Below, one piece after another: positions 9,874-20,411 of a stretch of DNA of 47,382 bases. The notes below the pieces were generated by a model. The model was not told the DNA's origin. It made no database searches and was given only the letters and a program-made list of their open reading frames with translations. Source of the DNA: Falciphora oryzae (taxonomy: Eukaryota > Ascomycota > Sordariomycetes > Magnaporthales > Magnaporthaceae); NCBI GenBank assembly GCA_000733355.1, contig JNVV01000073.1, positions 1 through 47,382 of the forward strand, read 5' to 3'. The position numbers and the translations under genes are program-made. How positions within the stretch are numbered: the stretch's first letter is position 1; each line of letters starts with the position of its first letter.

Positions 9874-11734
9874 ACGTGGTTTACAAGCGAGTGCACCACC
9901 CAAGCGAGTGCAACACTTAACCGCTCCTTTATAACAATCGACGTGCATGCCAACCTAACAACGCCAGGAATCCATTCAAACTATTCGGAACTGTATATAT
10001 CAGACATTTCTACTTCTTCCTAACAGGTGCGCGCATTATATCCTATCTTGCCGCACGTGCCACATCGCCAACGAGCCGTCGTCGCCCTCCTTTTTTAACT
10101 CCCATAATCGCGCATTTTTTGCTGTAACTATCCATCCAGCTCCTGTTGGTTTAAAACATTTCGTACCTCGTCGATAGTAAATAACCCTCCAAATCGGACA
10201 CGTGTTTTTTTGGCCCTCCGGCGTTTGCTTAGTGCTTCGTTCGCCCTTCGTAGCCTGGAGCACTTTTTTTCCAAAAGGTTAACCCGATGCATGATTGCCC
10301 TAGCCCCTTTCGTTAACTGGTCCACAGCCGCTAGCATAGGTGTTAGAAAGCTGCCCCGGTAATTAGAAATCCGAGTTTTGATATGTTCGGATTGCGAAGT
10401 TGCGTCCCTAACTGTTTGGGGCGTTTTGGAGGTCCAAGGTTCGGCGTCGCTTAAGGGCTCCCTCGGGGGAGTTGGAGTCCGTAGCCTTACATCCAGCTTT
10501 TTTAAAACCGAATCCGGATTGAAAGGAGCAAGGCCAGCCCTTCGAAAGCCTTTTCAGATGTTTCCCTCGGTTATAAAGTCAAAAAATGCCGCTTTAAACG
10601 CCGAAAGGAACTCGATTTTGGTTACGTGGTTAACGTGCGACTTTATTAGGTCCTCGATTTATCGACCGTACGCTTTTTTCATTAGGTTAAAGCACTTAAC
10701 GTTAAGCGGCTAAAGGAAATAAAACGAATGCGAAAGCATACAAAGCGTAACGATATTATATTCCTAACAGTAAAGTTCGAAATCCGTCGAATGGTAGCTT
10801 TCGTAGCCGTCCAGCACTAATAAACGATGTGTGCCCTTCGTGCGCGATGCAATATGTTTATCGAAATGCTGGATCTATTCCAAACCGAGCTCGTTCGTAA
10901 TCCACCCGTTAGAACTTATTGCGATGACCCAATTGCGTGGGAGGTCGGTTTCCAAATACCAATTAGCTAAGTGGTATTGCCTTTTGACGATAATGAAAAG
11001 GGGGATCGCTTAGCCGCAATAGTTAACCCTTTAAATAATTGTAACCCATTCCCGATTGCCAGGTTGGACCAGCTTTGTTTTACTACGGCCTTCCGATATT
11101 GTAATAACCATAACGGCGGCAATTATGCCTATAAAAAAGCCGGTTTCGTCGAAATTGTAAATATCGTTATTTAGGATGCCATATTTGGCTACAGTATTCC
11201 GCACAAGGTCGAACTATGCAAAAACGAGCTTGGGATCTTCGCATTTGGCCCTTTGGTAATCGTACTTTCGAATCCAGCGCGTACCGAGCTTTGCGCGGCG
11301 CTTAACGAAATTCGCGACCCAGTTTTTGCTAACGGTGCCCGCGTCGCGTTCGGCGAGCAATCAATTGGCTATATCTTTAACACCAAAAAGCCGGGGAGGA
11401 AATGCGCGAAAATCCAGCTCGAGTATGTATTTAACAAGCGCCTCCTTTTCGGATTTTGTCAATTTTCGTAATTTGGGCATGCTATCGCGTCGAGCAGGTT
11501 GGCCGCGCTTTCGCCGAAAGAGTATTGTATGGTTAACTTCGTAGATCGCGGCGGCCTTCCGGATGCTTAAGTTTGGATTTATTGCAATTGCTTAAAAAGC
11601 GAGAATAATTCGGCTTTTATCGCTTTTTTTTGCCATTATTAGTTGTGGAAATATTTGCGGATGAAGTTGGATTAACGCGTGGACGCGATTCGTGTTGCAC
11701 TCGCTTAGGTGGTGCACTCGCTTGTGAACCACGT
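9874..11734 (-). mobile_element. pogo/Fot1-type DNA transposon A (1861 bp), inactive
   Basis: Terminal inverted repeats ACGTGGTTTACAAGCGAGTG (left) and its complement (right) are bordered by TA duplications (9872-9873 and 11735-11736). Each end holds two GAGTGCA motifs 16 bp apart. The single gene is a transposase on the minus strand with several stops. The element sits inside the left arm of MITE-1. Length equals that of copy B once B's own insertions are subtracted. Confidence 0.92.
10030..11636 (-). pseudogene. pogo/Fot1 transposase, copy A
   Basis: The ATG is at 11636. An N-terminal helix-turn-helix (R-K-A-A-A-I-Y-E-V) is followed by a CENP-B-type DNA-binding region ending in F-V-K-R-R. 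The DDE core shows N-F-D-E-T-G-F (about 11140), then L-D-G-Y-E-S-Y (about 10805). The third motif is P-L-N-V-K-C-F where active relatives have P-L-D-V: the third acidic residue is Asn. The C-terminal part has a Lys/Arg-rich coiled segment (10128-10337) and ends in a C-x2-C-x4-Y-x4-C knuckle in which the usual His is Tyr. Several TAA/TAG codons interrupt it. The enzyme would cut and paste the element at TA. Family recognised from the DGxES...PLDVxCF layout typical of fungal pogo transposases. Confidence 0.85.
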
Positions 11735-12609
11735 TATATTTAACTGTATAATAATTATAATTTAAATTTTCCGCATTTTTATTATTACTCCTTTTAGGTT
11801 AGTTTGCTACTTTACACAGTGTATTGCACAGTGTTTCAAACTAACCTAAAAGGAGTAATAATAAAAATACGGAAAATTTAAATTATAATTATTATATAAC
11901 GTGGTTCATCAGTGAGTGGGCCACATCAGCGAGTGGGCCATTCGACGCGACAACGCGACCCTTCTTTTTTCGCAACCAATTCTTCTACCAACAACAATGT
12001 TAATAGAAAGCGACGAAAACCGGGTAATTCTTGCCCTTCAAACTTTGCAATCCAACCCAAAACTAAGCGTACGGGAAGCTGCAAAAATCTACTCGGTCGC
12101 GAAATCGACTTTAACGCGTCGGAAACGCGGCCAACCTGCTTGACGCGACACAATGCCTAAAACACGGAAATTAACGGAATCTGAAAAAAAGGCGCTTGTT
12201 AAATACATACTTAAGCTGGATTCCCGAGCATTTCCTCCCCGGCTTTTTGGTATTGAAGCTATAGCCAACCGACTGCTTGCCGAGCGCAACGCGGGCACCG
12301 TTAGCAAGTGCTAAGTTAACAAATTCGTCAAACGCCGCCCGGAACTCGGCACGCGCTAAATTCGAAAATACGATTACTAAAGGGCCAACTGCGAAAATGC
12401 TAAGCTCGTTTCTGCGTAGTTCGACCTTGTACGGACCACTGTAGCCAAATATGGCATCCTGGATAACGACATTTACAACTTCGACGAAACCGGCTTCCTT
12501 ATAGGCATGATCGCGGCCGTTATAGTTATTACAACATCGAAAGGCCGCGGTAAAGCAAAACTGGTCCAGCCTAGCAACCGGGAATGGGCTACAATTATTT
12601 AAAGGGTTA

Positions 12610-13037
12610 ACGTGGTTCATTAGTGAGTGCCACACATCAGCGAGTGCCACACTTCAAAATCCTATATTAAACGGCGTTTTTTTCGATTAAATAACTCGTT
12701 CAATTTTGAACTAAATTCCACCAAAATTGAAACAGTTATATTTAACTTTATAAAGATTATAATTTAAATTTTCCGCATTTTTATTATAACTCATTTTAGG
12801 TTAGTTTACAACACTGTGTAATATACTGTGTAAAATTTTCAAACTAACCCAAAGGAGTAATAATAAAAATGCGGAAAATTCAAATTATAATCTTTATAAA
12901 GTTAAATATAACTGTTTCAATTTTGGTGGAATTTAGTTCAAAATTAAACGAGTTATTTAATCGAAAAAAACGCCGTTTAATATGGGATTTTGAAGTGTGG
13001 CACTCGCTGATGTGTGGCACTCACTGATGAACCACGT
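12610..13037. mobile_element. Foldback MITE (MITE-2), 428 bp, inserted in transposon B
   Basis: A near-perfect palindrome from ACGTGGTTCATTAGTGAG to its complement, with TA at 12608-12609 and 13038-13039. Copy A has the uninterrupted sequence (complement of about 11020-11032, GGGTTAACTATTG), so the empty site is seen within this window. The loop at about 12806-12836 has two copies of ACTGTGTA. Internal sequence is clearly homologous to MITE-0/1, but both tandem motifs at both ends read GAGTGCCACAC instead of GAGTGGCGCAC. Confidence 0.95.
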
Positions 13038-13634
13038 TAACTATTACGGTTAGGCGGTTTCCCCTTTTATTATCGTTAAAAAGCAATACCACCTAACCAA
13101 TTGGTACTTGGAAACCGACCTTCCATGCAATTAAATTATCGCAACAAATTCCAACGGGTGGATTACGAACGAACTCGGCCTGAAATAAATCTAATATTTC
13201 GATAAACACACTACATCGCGCACGAAAGGCATACATCGTTTATTAATGCTAAACGGCTACGAAAGCTACCACTCGACGGATTTCGAACTTTATTGCTAAA
13301 AATATAACATTATTACGCTTTGCATGCCTTCGCATTCGTTTCACTTCCTTTAGCCGTTTGACGTTAGGTGCTTTAGCTTAATAAAAAAGGCGTACGGTTA
13401 ACAAATCGAAAACCTAATGAAATCGCACGTTAACCACGTAACTAAGGTCGAGTTCCTTTCAGCGTTTAAAGCGGCATTTTTTAACTTTATAACCAAAGAA
13501 AACATCCAAAAAGGCTTCCGAAGGGCTGGCCTTGCTCCTTTTAATCCGGATTCGGTTTTAGAAAAGCTGGATATAAGGCTACGGATTCCAACTCCCCCGA
13601 AAACGCCTTTAAACGACCCCGAACCTTGGACCTC

Positions 13635-14260
13635 TGTTAAAAGAACTAATGTATTTAGCCTAGGTTGGGTGCATAGGCCCAACCTACCATGTACTACTCT
13701 TATTAGATTATCTACCCTGTACTGTTGTGGGGTTGTGCACAGGAGTAGCGGGCAGGGCTTATAGCGTACCCGGGGGTGGCTTACAGCATCTACAGCGCTT
13801 ACCGAAAGCCTGAAGGTGGCCTGTAGCCCCTGTAGGATGCCTAAGCACCCAAGTCAGCCGTTGTGGGTCGCACTGACTCGCCTACCCTGCACATCTACTC
13901 TGCACAGAATTGGTCAGGAGTCAATTTGCACAAGTCAGAATTGGAGGCCCAACGCGGAGATGGGTTTGGTGGCCGTGGGTCGATTTTTTGGAAATCCCAC
14001 ACAAAATAATTTTTCGGAAAATCGCTCGCGGCACCGGAAGCCCCCACGGCGGAGAACCCGCGGGATCGATGTCGGTGGGTATATGAGGGAAGCGATTGTT
14101 GGCGCCCCTCAACTTCAATACAAGCCTGTTCCACCCACTAAGCTTGGGGCCCCGACAGCGCTATTTATAGCGCCTGTCAGGGCCCAATCCAACTAACCGA
14201 GACCCTGCTGGCCACTGTGACTGCGCTGCAAATCCCCGATTTGACCTCCCAATATTAATA
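13635..14260. repeat. Solo LTR (626 bp) inside transposon B
   Basis: Begins TGTTAAAAGAAC and ends AATATTAATA, with target duplication ACCTC at 13630-13634 and 14261-14265. Copy A keeps the empty site CCTTGGACCTCCAAAACG (reverse complement near 10430). The end TTAATA may be a RIP-altered form of the usual TAACA. An internal hairpin (AGGTTGGG ... CCCAACCT) lies near 13662-13685. No coding capacity. It is the product of LTR-LTR recombination of an element not otherwise present here; orientation is not certain. Confidence 0.8.
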
Positions 14261-14978
14261 ACCTCCAAAACGCCCCGGACGGCTAAAAAAGCAATTTCGC
14301 AATCCGAACATATCAAAACTCGGATCTCTAATCACCAAAGCAGCTTTCCGACATCCATGCTAGCGGCTATGGACCAGTTTGCGAAAGGGGCTAAAGCAAT
14401 CATGCATCGGGTCAACCTTTTGGAAGAAAAGTGCTCCAAGCTACGAAAGGCGAACGAAGCACTAAGCAAACGCCGGAGGGCTAAAAAAACACGTGTCCGA
14501 TTTGGAAGGTCACTTACCATCGAAAAGGTACGAAATGTTCTGGACCAACAGGAGCTAAATAGACAGCTACAGCAAAAAATGCGCGACCATAGGGGTTAAA
14601 AAAGGAAGGCGACGACAACTCGTCGGCGATGTGGCACGTGCGGCAAAACCGGACATAATGCGCGCACCTGTTAGGAAAAAGTAAAAATATCTGATATATA
14701 CAGTTCCGAATAGTTTGAATGGATTTCTGGCGTTGTTGGGTTGGCATGCGAGTTAATTGTCCAGAGATCGGGGTGTCGTGGCCTACTCGCTGATATGGCC
14801 CACTTACTGATGAACCACGTTAGTTAAATATAACTGTTTTAATTTTGGTGGAATTTAGCCTTAAACTAAGCGAGTTATTTAATTGAAAAAAACGGCATTT
14901 AGTATGGGATTTGAAGTGCGCCACTCGCTAAGGGTGCGCCGCTCACTAATGAACCACGTTAAACCTTTTTTTAATGTG

Positions 14979-15318
14979 ACGTGGTTTATTACCAAATCAA
15001 ATACCTACACCGGACTTTTGATCAATCAACACGCATACCAACCTAATAACGCCAAGAATTTATTCAAACTACTTAAACTATAACTATACATCAGACTTTT
15101 TTTTTAAACAAGTGCGCGCATTATGTCCGGTTTTGCTGCAAGCGCTATATCGCCGACGAATTATCATCGCCCTCTTTTCCTAACCCTTATAATCGCGTAT
15201 TCTTGCTGTAACTATCCATTTAGCTCCTTTTAATTTAAAACATTTCGTACATTTTTAATACTAAGTAACCTTCCAAATCGAACACGTATTTTTTTTAACC
15301 CTCCAGCGTTTGCTTTCC
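14979..15318 (-). mobile_element. pogo/Fot1 fragment (copy C), transposase C terminus only
   Basis: Starts ACGTGGTTTATTACC and matches the first 440 bases of copy A (transposase C terminus on the minus strand) with many C-to-T changes. Similarity stops at about 15318, where copy A continues TTAGTGCTTCG. No right end or target duplication is seen, so this is a truncated copy. Confidence 0.75.
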
Positions 15319-15476
15319 AGATTACCGAACTTCTTAGTTAGCAAGCTTACCATTTAGCACTTCCTAAGCATTATCGCCGATTTTACGACGTTATCCTCGT
15401 GTAATACCTCAAAAAGTACACTGTTAGAAAATAAAAAGGCAAAGTACCGCTATTTATACTAAAGTACGAGGACGAC
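15319..15476. other. Short AT-rich spacer
   Basis: I see no feature. It separates the truncated pogo fragment from the solo LTR at 15477. Confidence 0.4.
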
Positions 15477-16012
15477 TGTAACAGGCCTTAGTCCTACTAT
15501 AGCCAGCTACAGCAGTGTTAGGCCTAGGAAGGGGAAGGTTTTTTTCTAAAAGACCTCAAATGTCTAGCAGCTTAATAATCGTATTCGTGTAAGGCTTAAC
15601 AAGTTTATAGTAATAGGTAGGTAGAAACAAAAACGATAGCTTGCCCTTTCGACCTTTTTTATAGGGGGTCCCTCGAGCCCTTTTTATGCTTTAGCCTTCC
15701 GACCGTCTTTCGGTTGTCGTTGGTACGCCTCCTTTTCCGTGGCGTCCGTTAGGGCCTATTTTTCGGTTGTTATCAGTACGTTACTTCTTCCGCGGCGTCC
15801 GTTTAGGGCCGGATGTGTTTCGTTTCGTTTAAGGTTCCAGGCTGGGCTGATTTGCGGAAACTAACCGGTATGCGTATCGCAAAGCTAAACTTTTTTTAAT
15901 CCGCATATCCGTTAGGGTTTGCGCCCTTCCGGCTACTACCTGGAGCTTTTTTTTAAAGTTACCAGTAGCGTTTTTTACAGCTGCTAGCTATAGTTTTGTG
16001 TAAGGTGTTATA
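15477..16012 (-). repeat. Solo LTR, RIP-mutated, second copy of the LTR at 40648-41174
   Basis: The reverse complement of the LTR at 40648-41174 aligns from TGTAACAGGCCTTAG at 15477 to GGTGTTATA at 16012. This copy is much more AT-rich, with C-to-T and G-to-A differences and TGTTACA turned into TGTTATA at its end. The 5-bp flanks (ACGAC and ATTAT) do not match, so the target duplication is lost, or the copy arose by rearrangement. Confidence 0.85.
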
Positions 16013-16797
16013 ATTATCCCCTTCCTAAAAAAAGCTGTTTTCAGCTTTTAACTTTTTTTTTGGTGCAACGACAAATTTTCGTGGATTCGCAAAAGCGTTA
16101 ACCGTTTTTTTTCGCTTAAAGTAAGCGTTAGTTTTTAATAAACCCTTTAAAAAAGGATAACCAATTTGGCGACTTTAGGTATCCCTTTTTTATTGCTTAG
16201 CTTTACGTTTTAAAGCTCGTGGATCTTTTAGTTCTTTTTGTTCCGGGCCTTTTAAAAAGCTCGTACTTTTATAAGTGCGCCGTAAAAGTGTTTTTCGAAC
16301 TTTTAAATGTTATACTTTGCCGGCTAATCCTTCCATTTAATTAGGTAGTATTTTTTGCCTCAAATCGGTTTTTTATTTCGTACTTTTTTAACTTCTTATT
16401 CCTTTTAGCCGTCCCCGTACTTTGATATAAGTAGCGGCACTTAAAGCTGCTTTAAAAATCAGCTACTTAAGCGCGCGATAAATCGAAGCTTTGAAGCCTT
16501 TTTAGCGACCGCGCTAGCGCTAAATTAAGTGTTGCCCTTTTTGGAATTGCCTATAGTAACGAAAGCGATCGAAAAGTTAAATAATAAAAAACTAATCGAA
16601 CAAAGCAGGTAAAAATATTGCAGGTAAAAATGCTGCAAATAAAAAGTAATACAAGTGGACGACTTATATTAATAAAATTTACAAGATTAAATTGCCCGAC
16701 TTTTTAAAAGCCGGAAAGAAGGCTTTTATAAAACTTAAATCTGGCTTGTAAAAAGTTTTTAATTTGCGTTCCTATTACCTCGTATTAAGTTACCTAG
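16013..16797. other. AT-rich decayed repeat, possibly a transposase remnant on the minus strand
   Basis: The minus strand around 16080-16560 reads Lys/Arg-rich pieces separated by TAA/TAG stops, loosely like the N-terminal part of a fungal pogo transposase, but no diagnostic motif survives. At about 16797 composition changes sharply to normal GC content, so this is the right edge of the RIP block. Confidence 0.3.
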
Positions 16798-16975
16798 TGT
16801 GACGGAGCGAGCCTAATGTTGGTCGCGTTGGGGGCTCCTGGTGAAGTGATGAATTCAACTAGTAGAGGAAAGGAATCTAGGTGACAAGGTCCAGCCCCGA
16901 GGGGGGGGCTACATAAGCTAATCACAAAGCAAAGCTTTGATTAACGAACAGGGCCACTAGGCCCGATCTATGACA
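16798..16975. repeat. Possible small LTR or non-autonomous element
   Basis: Begins TGTGACGGAGCGAGCC and ends CTATGACA, i.e. complementary-type tips of an LTR (TG...CA). It has a GC-rich centre and a short hairpin CAAAGCAAAGCTTTG. No matching target duplication. The call rests on the tips only. Confidence 0.3.
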
Positions 16976-17228
16976 CCCAAGCTTAAATAGCCCGTTAAGG
17001 TTATTTACTGCTATTATGCTTTTTAATTACACCATTTACCGCTTTGCCCGCCCACCGTAGGCTAAATCTGGTAAATCCTATTACGTTATCGTTCCTATCA
17101 TCGTTATTAACAGCCACTAACCGCTTTAAAAGCAGCTATTTAATTTTTTCCTAATCTAGACTATTTGGTCTGGAGATTCCTTTTATTTTTAATATCACGT
17201 GCTCTAAAAAGCACGGATTACGGGATTT

Positions 17229-17577
17229 GTTATGTGGAAGGATTTCCTAATTGCCTGCATAAAGAAAGAGTTGCCGGTGTTGAATTGCACTGGCCGGTGC
17301 AGGCAATCGGTAGGGATCGGATCGGAGGAAGATTAGATCCTTTGATCCCGTGATTTCGATCACGGGATCCGGGAGCCCAAAGGCCCGCAGGATTGGGTGC
17401 AGGGGAACGGCCCTTTAGTGATCTGTATCGTGTATATATAACCTTCCTTCTGCTCCCTTTCTGGCAGATAGATCCCTTTCTTCGTGCACAATAGATTACG
17501 ATTCCTCTGATATAAGGGATCGCTGTTCACCCTGTTTGGAGACCTCCGTGCCTACGGAGTACCTACTCCTACCAACA
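17229..17577 (+). repeat. LTR-like sequence, possibly a solo Copia-type LTR
   Basis: Starts TGTTATGTGGAAGG and could end CCTACCAACA. Inside are a palindrome GATCCCGTGATTTCGATCACGGGATC (17341-17366), a TATATAA box near 17433-17441, and pyrimidine-rich DNA after it. No target duplication or second copy is present, so the assignment is tentative. Confidence 0.35.
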
Positions 17578-19160
17578 CCCCGAGTGATTTCTCGGAAACT
17601 GCAGAACAGACCCACAACAGCCAGCCACAGGGGGTATCCTAGAATTGCCTGCTTTCCATGATACCACAAGACAAAGCACTAACCCCGAGGCGACGCCGCC
17701 GGGGTTGATCTGCGTGGCCACGTCGTGGGCGGTCTGCGCTAGAGCTGAGCTTTCCCCGCACTCGGAGCACATGCATCTTGTGGCATGCGAAATACGAGGT
17801 AGCTATCCCTCTGAGCCTCGCCCCAGCAGCTGCTGCTAGGCAGGCATCGGAGGTTGCGCCGAGGCTTGGCAACNNNNNNNNNNNNNNNNNNNNNNNNNNN
17901 NNNNNNNNNNNNNNNNNNNNNNNNNNNNNNNNNNNNNNNNNNNNNNNNNNNNNNNNNNNNNNNNNNNNNNNNNNNNNNNNNNNNNNNNNNNNNNNNNNNN
18001 NNNNNNNNNNNNNNNNNNNNNGCCACAGCGTAGACTGGCCCAGAATGATGACACAACCCAGCGTCCCGTGCATCCTGCAGGGCACATCGTTTCCCTCTTC
18101 TACAAACCAAAGAGCGATACCAGAGCATCCATGCCAAAGTCGAGCCACCCAAGGCGCTGCACGTGGAGCCTGGGGTCCTGGCGGGCCTCGTCGTCGGGGG
18201 GGTCTCCCAGCCTGTGCTAGAACGGGTTTGGCCGGCATCGACCTCAACCCAACAAAAGGAGGGGGCGCCACAGGCAAACGTCGAGCCAATACTTCGAAGT
18301 GCGGGGTGCCATCCATTCGCGCGGTTTGGAGGGGACAGGTGACTGATGGGCGGGAGCCTCGTGACGACGATCGGCCATTGGCCCCTATGTCACCGGCCGA
18401 GATCCTCCATCCTGCGCCAAATGCCCTTCCTACAAACGGTAAAAAAGAACAACTGACTTGCAGCCGCAGTTTTATACACTTGTCTCGACTCGTTGACCAA
18501 TACTCGCGATCCCCAAGGGCCACGCACGGCCTCCAGGAATGCAGCCCGAGAATGTGCACATAATCACGCAGCCACGCTTAGTATATGGCCCAGGTGGCTT
18601 TCGGTGAACCTTGATGCAAAGTATGGGCAGACTTGGTGCCGGTGGCCTGGGTCCGACTGCCTCTTTTGCGGTAAGGCCCGAATAGTCTGCGGGTCGCAGC
18701 CAGACGCCCAGTTGCAGCCATCCACCGCCGAAAGGCCAGTGACATCTGATCTCGAGGTCGAAGCAAGCAAGCTAAAATGCGGTCACATGTAATCGGTCTC
18801 TCGCGAATAGACGTCCCACCTTCCATCCCATATTATCCAATAGGGGGGAGGTCGTTGCGATGCTGCTTCTACCCGCCGCCTCTATTTTCTTTTCTTTTTT
18901 ATACAGGCTGCGACGGCTGTGCTCCATGCCATTTGGAGCTTGGTCCTTTTTGCTAAACAGGGTGCTTCAGACGCCCCAGCCATCTGCTTTCGTGCCTGGT
19001 GCTAGCTACCCTACATCTCTTTTCTGGGGGGCATTCTCTTTCGAAGACCGCCGCGTGTCCTTTTTGTCTCCAGGATTGGCGCCTGCGATCGTTTTCCTCT
19101 GCAATTTGCGCTCAGTTAATTACCACTTTTCTCTCGATTCTCTCCTTTCATCCTAGTAGG
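17578..19160. other. Unassigned DNA with an assembly gap
   Basis: No convincing coding region. Open frames that cross the gap exist only because runs of N do not contain stops. GC content is near normal and RIP-like stops are not obvious. The segment 18840-19150 is pyrimidine-rich. Confidence 0.5.
17874..18021. other. Assembly gap (148 N)
   Basis: An unbroken run of N between GGCTTGGCAAC and GCCACAGCG. The true length and content are unknown. Confidence 0.99.
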
Positions 19161-19421
19161 CTCGTTGGTCCCCCGCATCCCCGGCGTCTTTACGCCCTAC
19201 TGCCAATCGCCCGCTCACCAACAAGGAGCGCCGGAATGCGGCCCGACCTCCGTGTGTCTACGGGTTTAATTTGTTAGCCGCCTTGATAGCAACATGTAGC
19301 CTAGTGTCAAGCTTAGGTAGCGCTAGCACGTCATATGCCCCCTGGGAGGCAGGGACCGGTAGATCCCGACTATCTGACGTTGAATAAACTCACTCACACA
19401 CACACTCTCTCTCTCTCTCTT
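19161..19421 (+). repeat. Dispersed repeat family R, copy R1 (internally deleted)
   Basis: Matches R2 (27157-27633) and R3 (30639-31831): shared words include CGCCCGCTCACCAACAA, GCGCCGGAATGCGGCCCGAC and GCACGTCATATGCCCC. R1 lacks the GC-rich stretch that R2 carries between two CCCCGG words. The junction is at a single CCCCGG, suggesting deletion by short homology. The copy ends in a CA/CT microsatellite (19391-19422). Class of element unknown. Confidence 0.75.
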
Positions 19422-19800
19422 TTTCGCAGTATCGTCGGTGCCAGTGCGCGACGGCGTACGCACGGCGCCCTTCCGGCGTTTTACGTGCTTTAGGAATTGC
19501 TTTTACGGCACTCAACTTAAGCGATTGGAAAATGGAAAGCTATCGCATCACCATGGCCAAACGAGCAGCCACACCAAGCCCCCAAGGTCCCCGAATCCCA
19601 GAGGAGTCATCCGGAATAAGCTCGCCAACCCGGAACATTGGATTCATTTTTTGGCCAACTGTGCCGATGCTCGGCCGACCGACAGGCATGGATGAACAAG
19701 CGCGCATTCCCAACTGCCATCCCTGTCCATCCTTGCCGAGACCGAGCGAGCCTGTAACACTACCCGCCCTTTCCATTTCCAGCCCTCAGTAAATACGTTT
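19422..19800. other. Intergenic stretch, no feature recognised
   Basis: Short overlapping frames only; nothing resembles a known protein. Confidence 0.4.
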
Positions 19801-20365
19801 TTGGCTCTCAGTGGAGCCGTTTCCGGCTGCCGGCCGAAACCGAAACTCGGCCGACAAGAGGTGCTCCTTCAGCTCCGAAAGCGGCAGCGCCTTCTTGCAC
19901 GCGGCCCCGTCCCCGACCAGGCGACGAGGTACCGCGTGCTCGCGGTCGGCTCCGCGCCGCAGAGGTCCGCGAAACAGCCGGCGCAGTAGGCGTGTCCGCA
20001 GGACGTCTCCACGACAGGCTCCTCTGCCTCGGTCCAGCAAACCGAGCACTCCGTGCTACCGGCAGGGGTCTTTTGACGGCGGGTCGGCGCCCAGGGACAG
20101 CCCGTTTTTGTTCGCCAGTAGGGCGCGGATTTTGACATGGCCGTCGGGGGAGCCGCCCGAGCAGGGGATGCGCTTCGGGTTGGAAATGATGTCTAGGGCG
20201 ACCTTGTCCGGGCCGAACTCCGCCACGAGCTCCTTGAACCCTCCCCGGCAGACCCACTGGAACCCGCCAGCCCTCAGCTTGATGACGACTGCCTCAGAGA
20301 CCCGCTTCTCGAGCTGGGCTGTGATCAGCTCTCGGTTTGGGGGCATGACACGGCAGCAAGTCAAA
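19801..20365 (-). pseudogene. Remnant of a RING/RBR-type ubiquitin-ligase-like gene
   Basis: On the minus strand, 20364-20056 encodes a segment with I-S-N-P-K-R-I, resembling the KH-like part that precedes the RING in fungal helicase-RBR proteins (my recollection of the family). Next, 20056-19960 in another frame encodes a clear RING finger: C-S-V-C, then T-S-C-G-H-A-Y-C and a further C. After the RING the likely continuation (C-K-K-A-L-P-L-S-E-L) is in a third frame. At least two frame changes in 560 bases and the lack of the rest of the protein make this a decayed fragment. Alternative: an expressed gene with unrecognised introns, which I consider less likely. Confidence 0.55.
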
Positions 20366-20411
20366 GCTGAAGTCTACCGTATCTTGGAGGCGGCGTCCAG
20401 GGATACCGGCG

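Larger units (their letters stand above)
11997..14674 (+). pseudogene. pogo/Fot1 transposase, copy B, in three pieces
   Basis: The ATG is at 11997. The helix-turn-helix is at 12055-12120 (R-E-A-A-K-I-Y-S-V-A-K-S-T), the CENP-B-like region ends near 12345, and the first acidic motif N-F-D-E-T-G-F is near 12480. MITE-2 then interrupts the frame (12610-13037). The second motif L-N-G-Y-E-S-Y is near 13250 (Asp already Asn) and P-F-D-V-R-C-F keeps the third Asp near 13357. The solo LTR (13635-14260) splits the next part. The C terminus has the Lys/Arg-rich segment (14357-14599) and an intact C-x2-C-x4-H-x4-C knuckle (about 14630-14671). Several stops are present. Copy A on the opposite strand aligns along the whole length, which confirms both insertions. 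Confidence 0.87.
11899..14820 (+). mobile_element. pogo/Fot1-type DNA transposon B, itself carrying a MITE and a solo LTR
   Basis: Ends ACGTGGTTCATCAGTGAGTG (left) and its complement (right), with TA at 11897-11898 and 14821-14822. Total 2922 bp. Removing MITE-2 with one TA (430 bp) and the solo LTR with one ACCTC (631 bp) leaves 1861 bp, exactly the length of copy A. Both ends hold two GAGTGGGCCA-type motifs; the right end shows RIP-like changes. It lies in the right arm of MITE-1, in the opposite orientation to copy A. Confidence 0.93.
9745..14959. mobile_element. Foldback MITE (MITE-1) split by two nested pogo insertions
   Basis: The three MITE pieces are 9745-9873, 11737-11898 and 14823-14959. 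They sum to 428 bp and fold into one palindrome with the arms and loop seen in MITE-0 and MITE-2. Flanking TA is at 9743-9744 and 14960-14961. Left tip GCGTGGTTCATTAG, right tip CTAATGAACCACGT. The first insertion is in the left arm (AAACAGTTA / TATTTAACT); the second is in the right arm before GTTAAATATAACTG. Rejoining the pieces restores the base pairing of the arms. Confidence 0.9.

Noticed and set aside
9684..16797. AT-rich block as a centromere or replication origin
   Set aside because: The AT content is accounted for by RIP-mutated transposons and LTRs; no independent evidence.
17639..18563. Long open frames on both strands across 17.6-18.6 kb
   Set aside because: They cross 148 undetermined bases and have no recognisable domains; the openness is partly an artefact of the gap.
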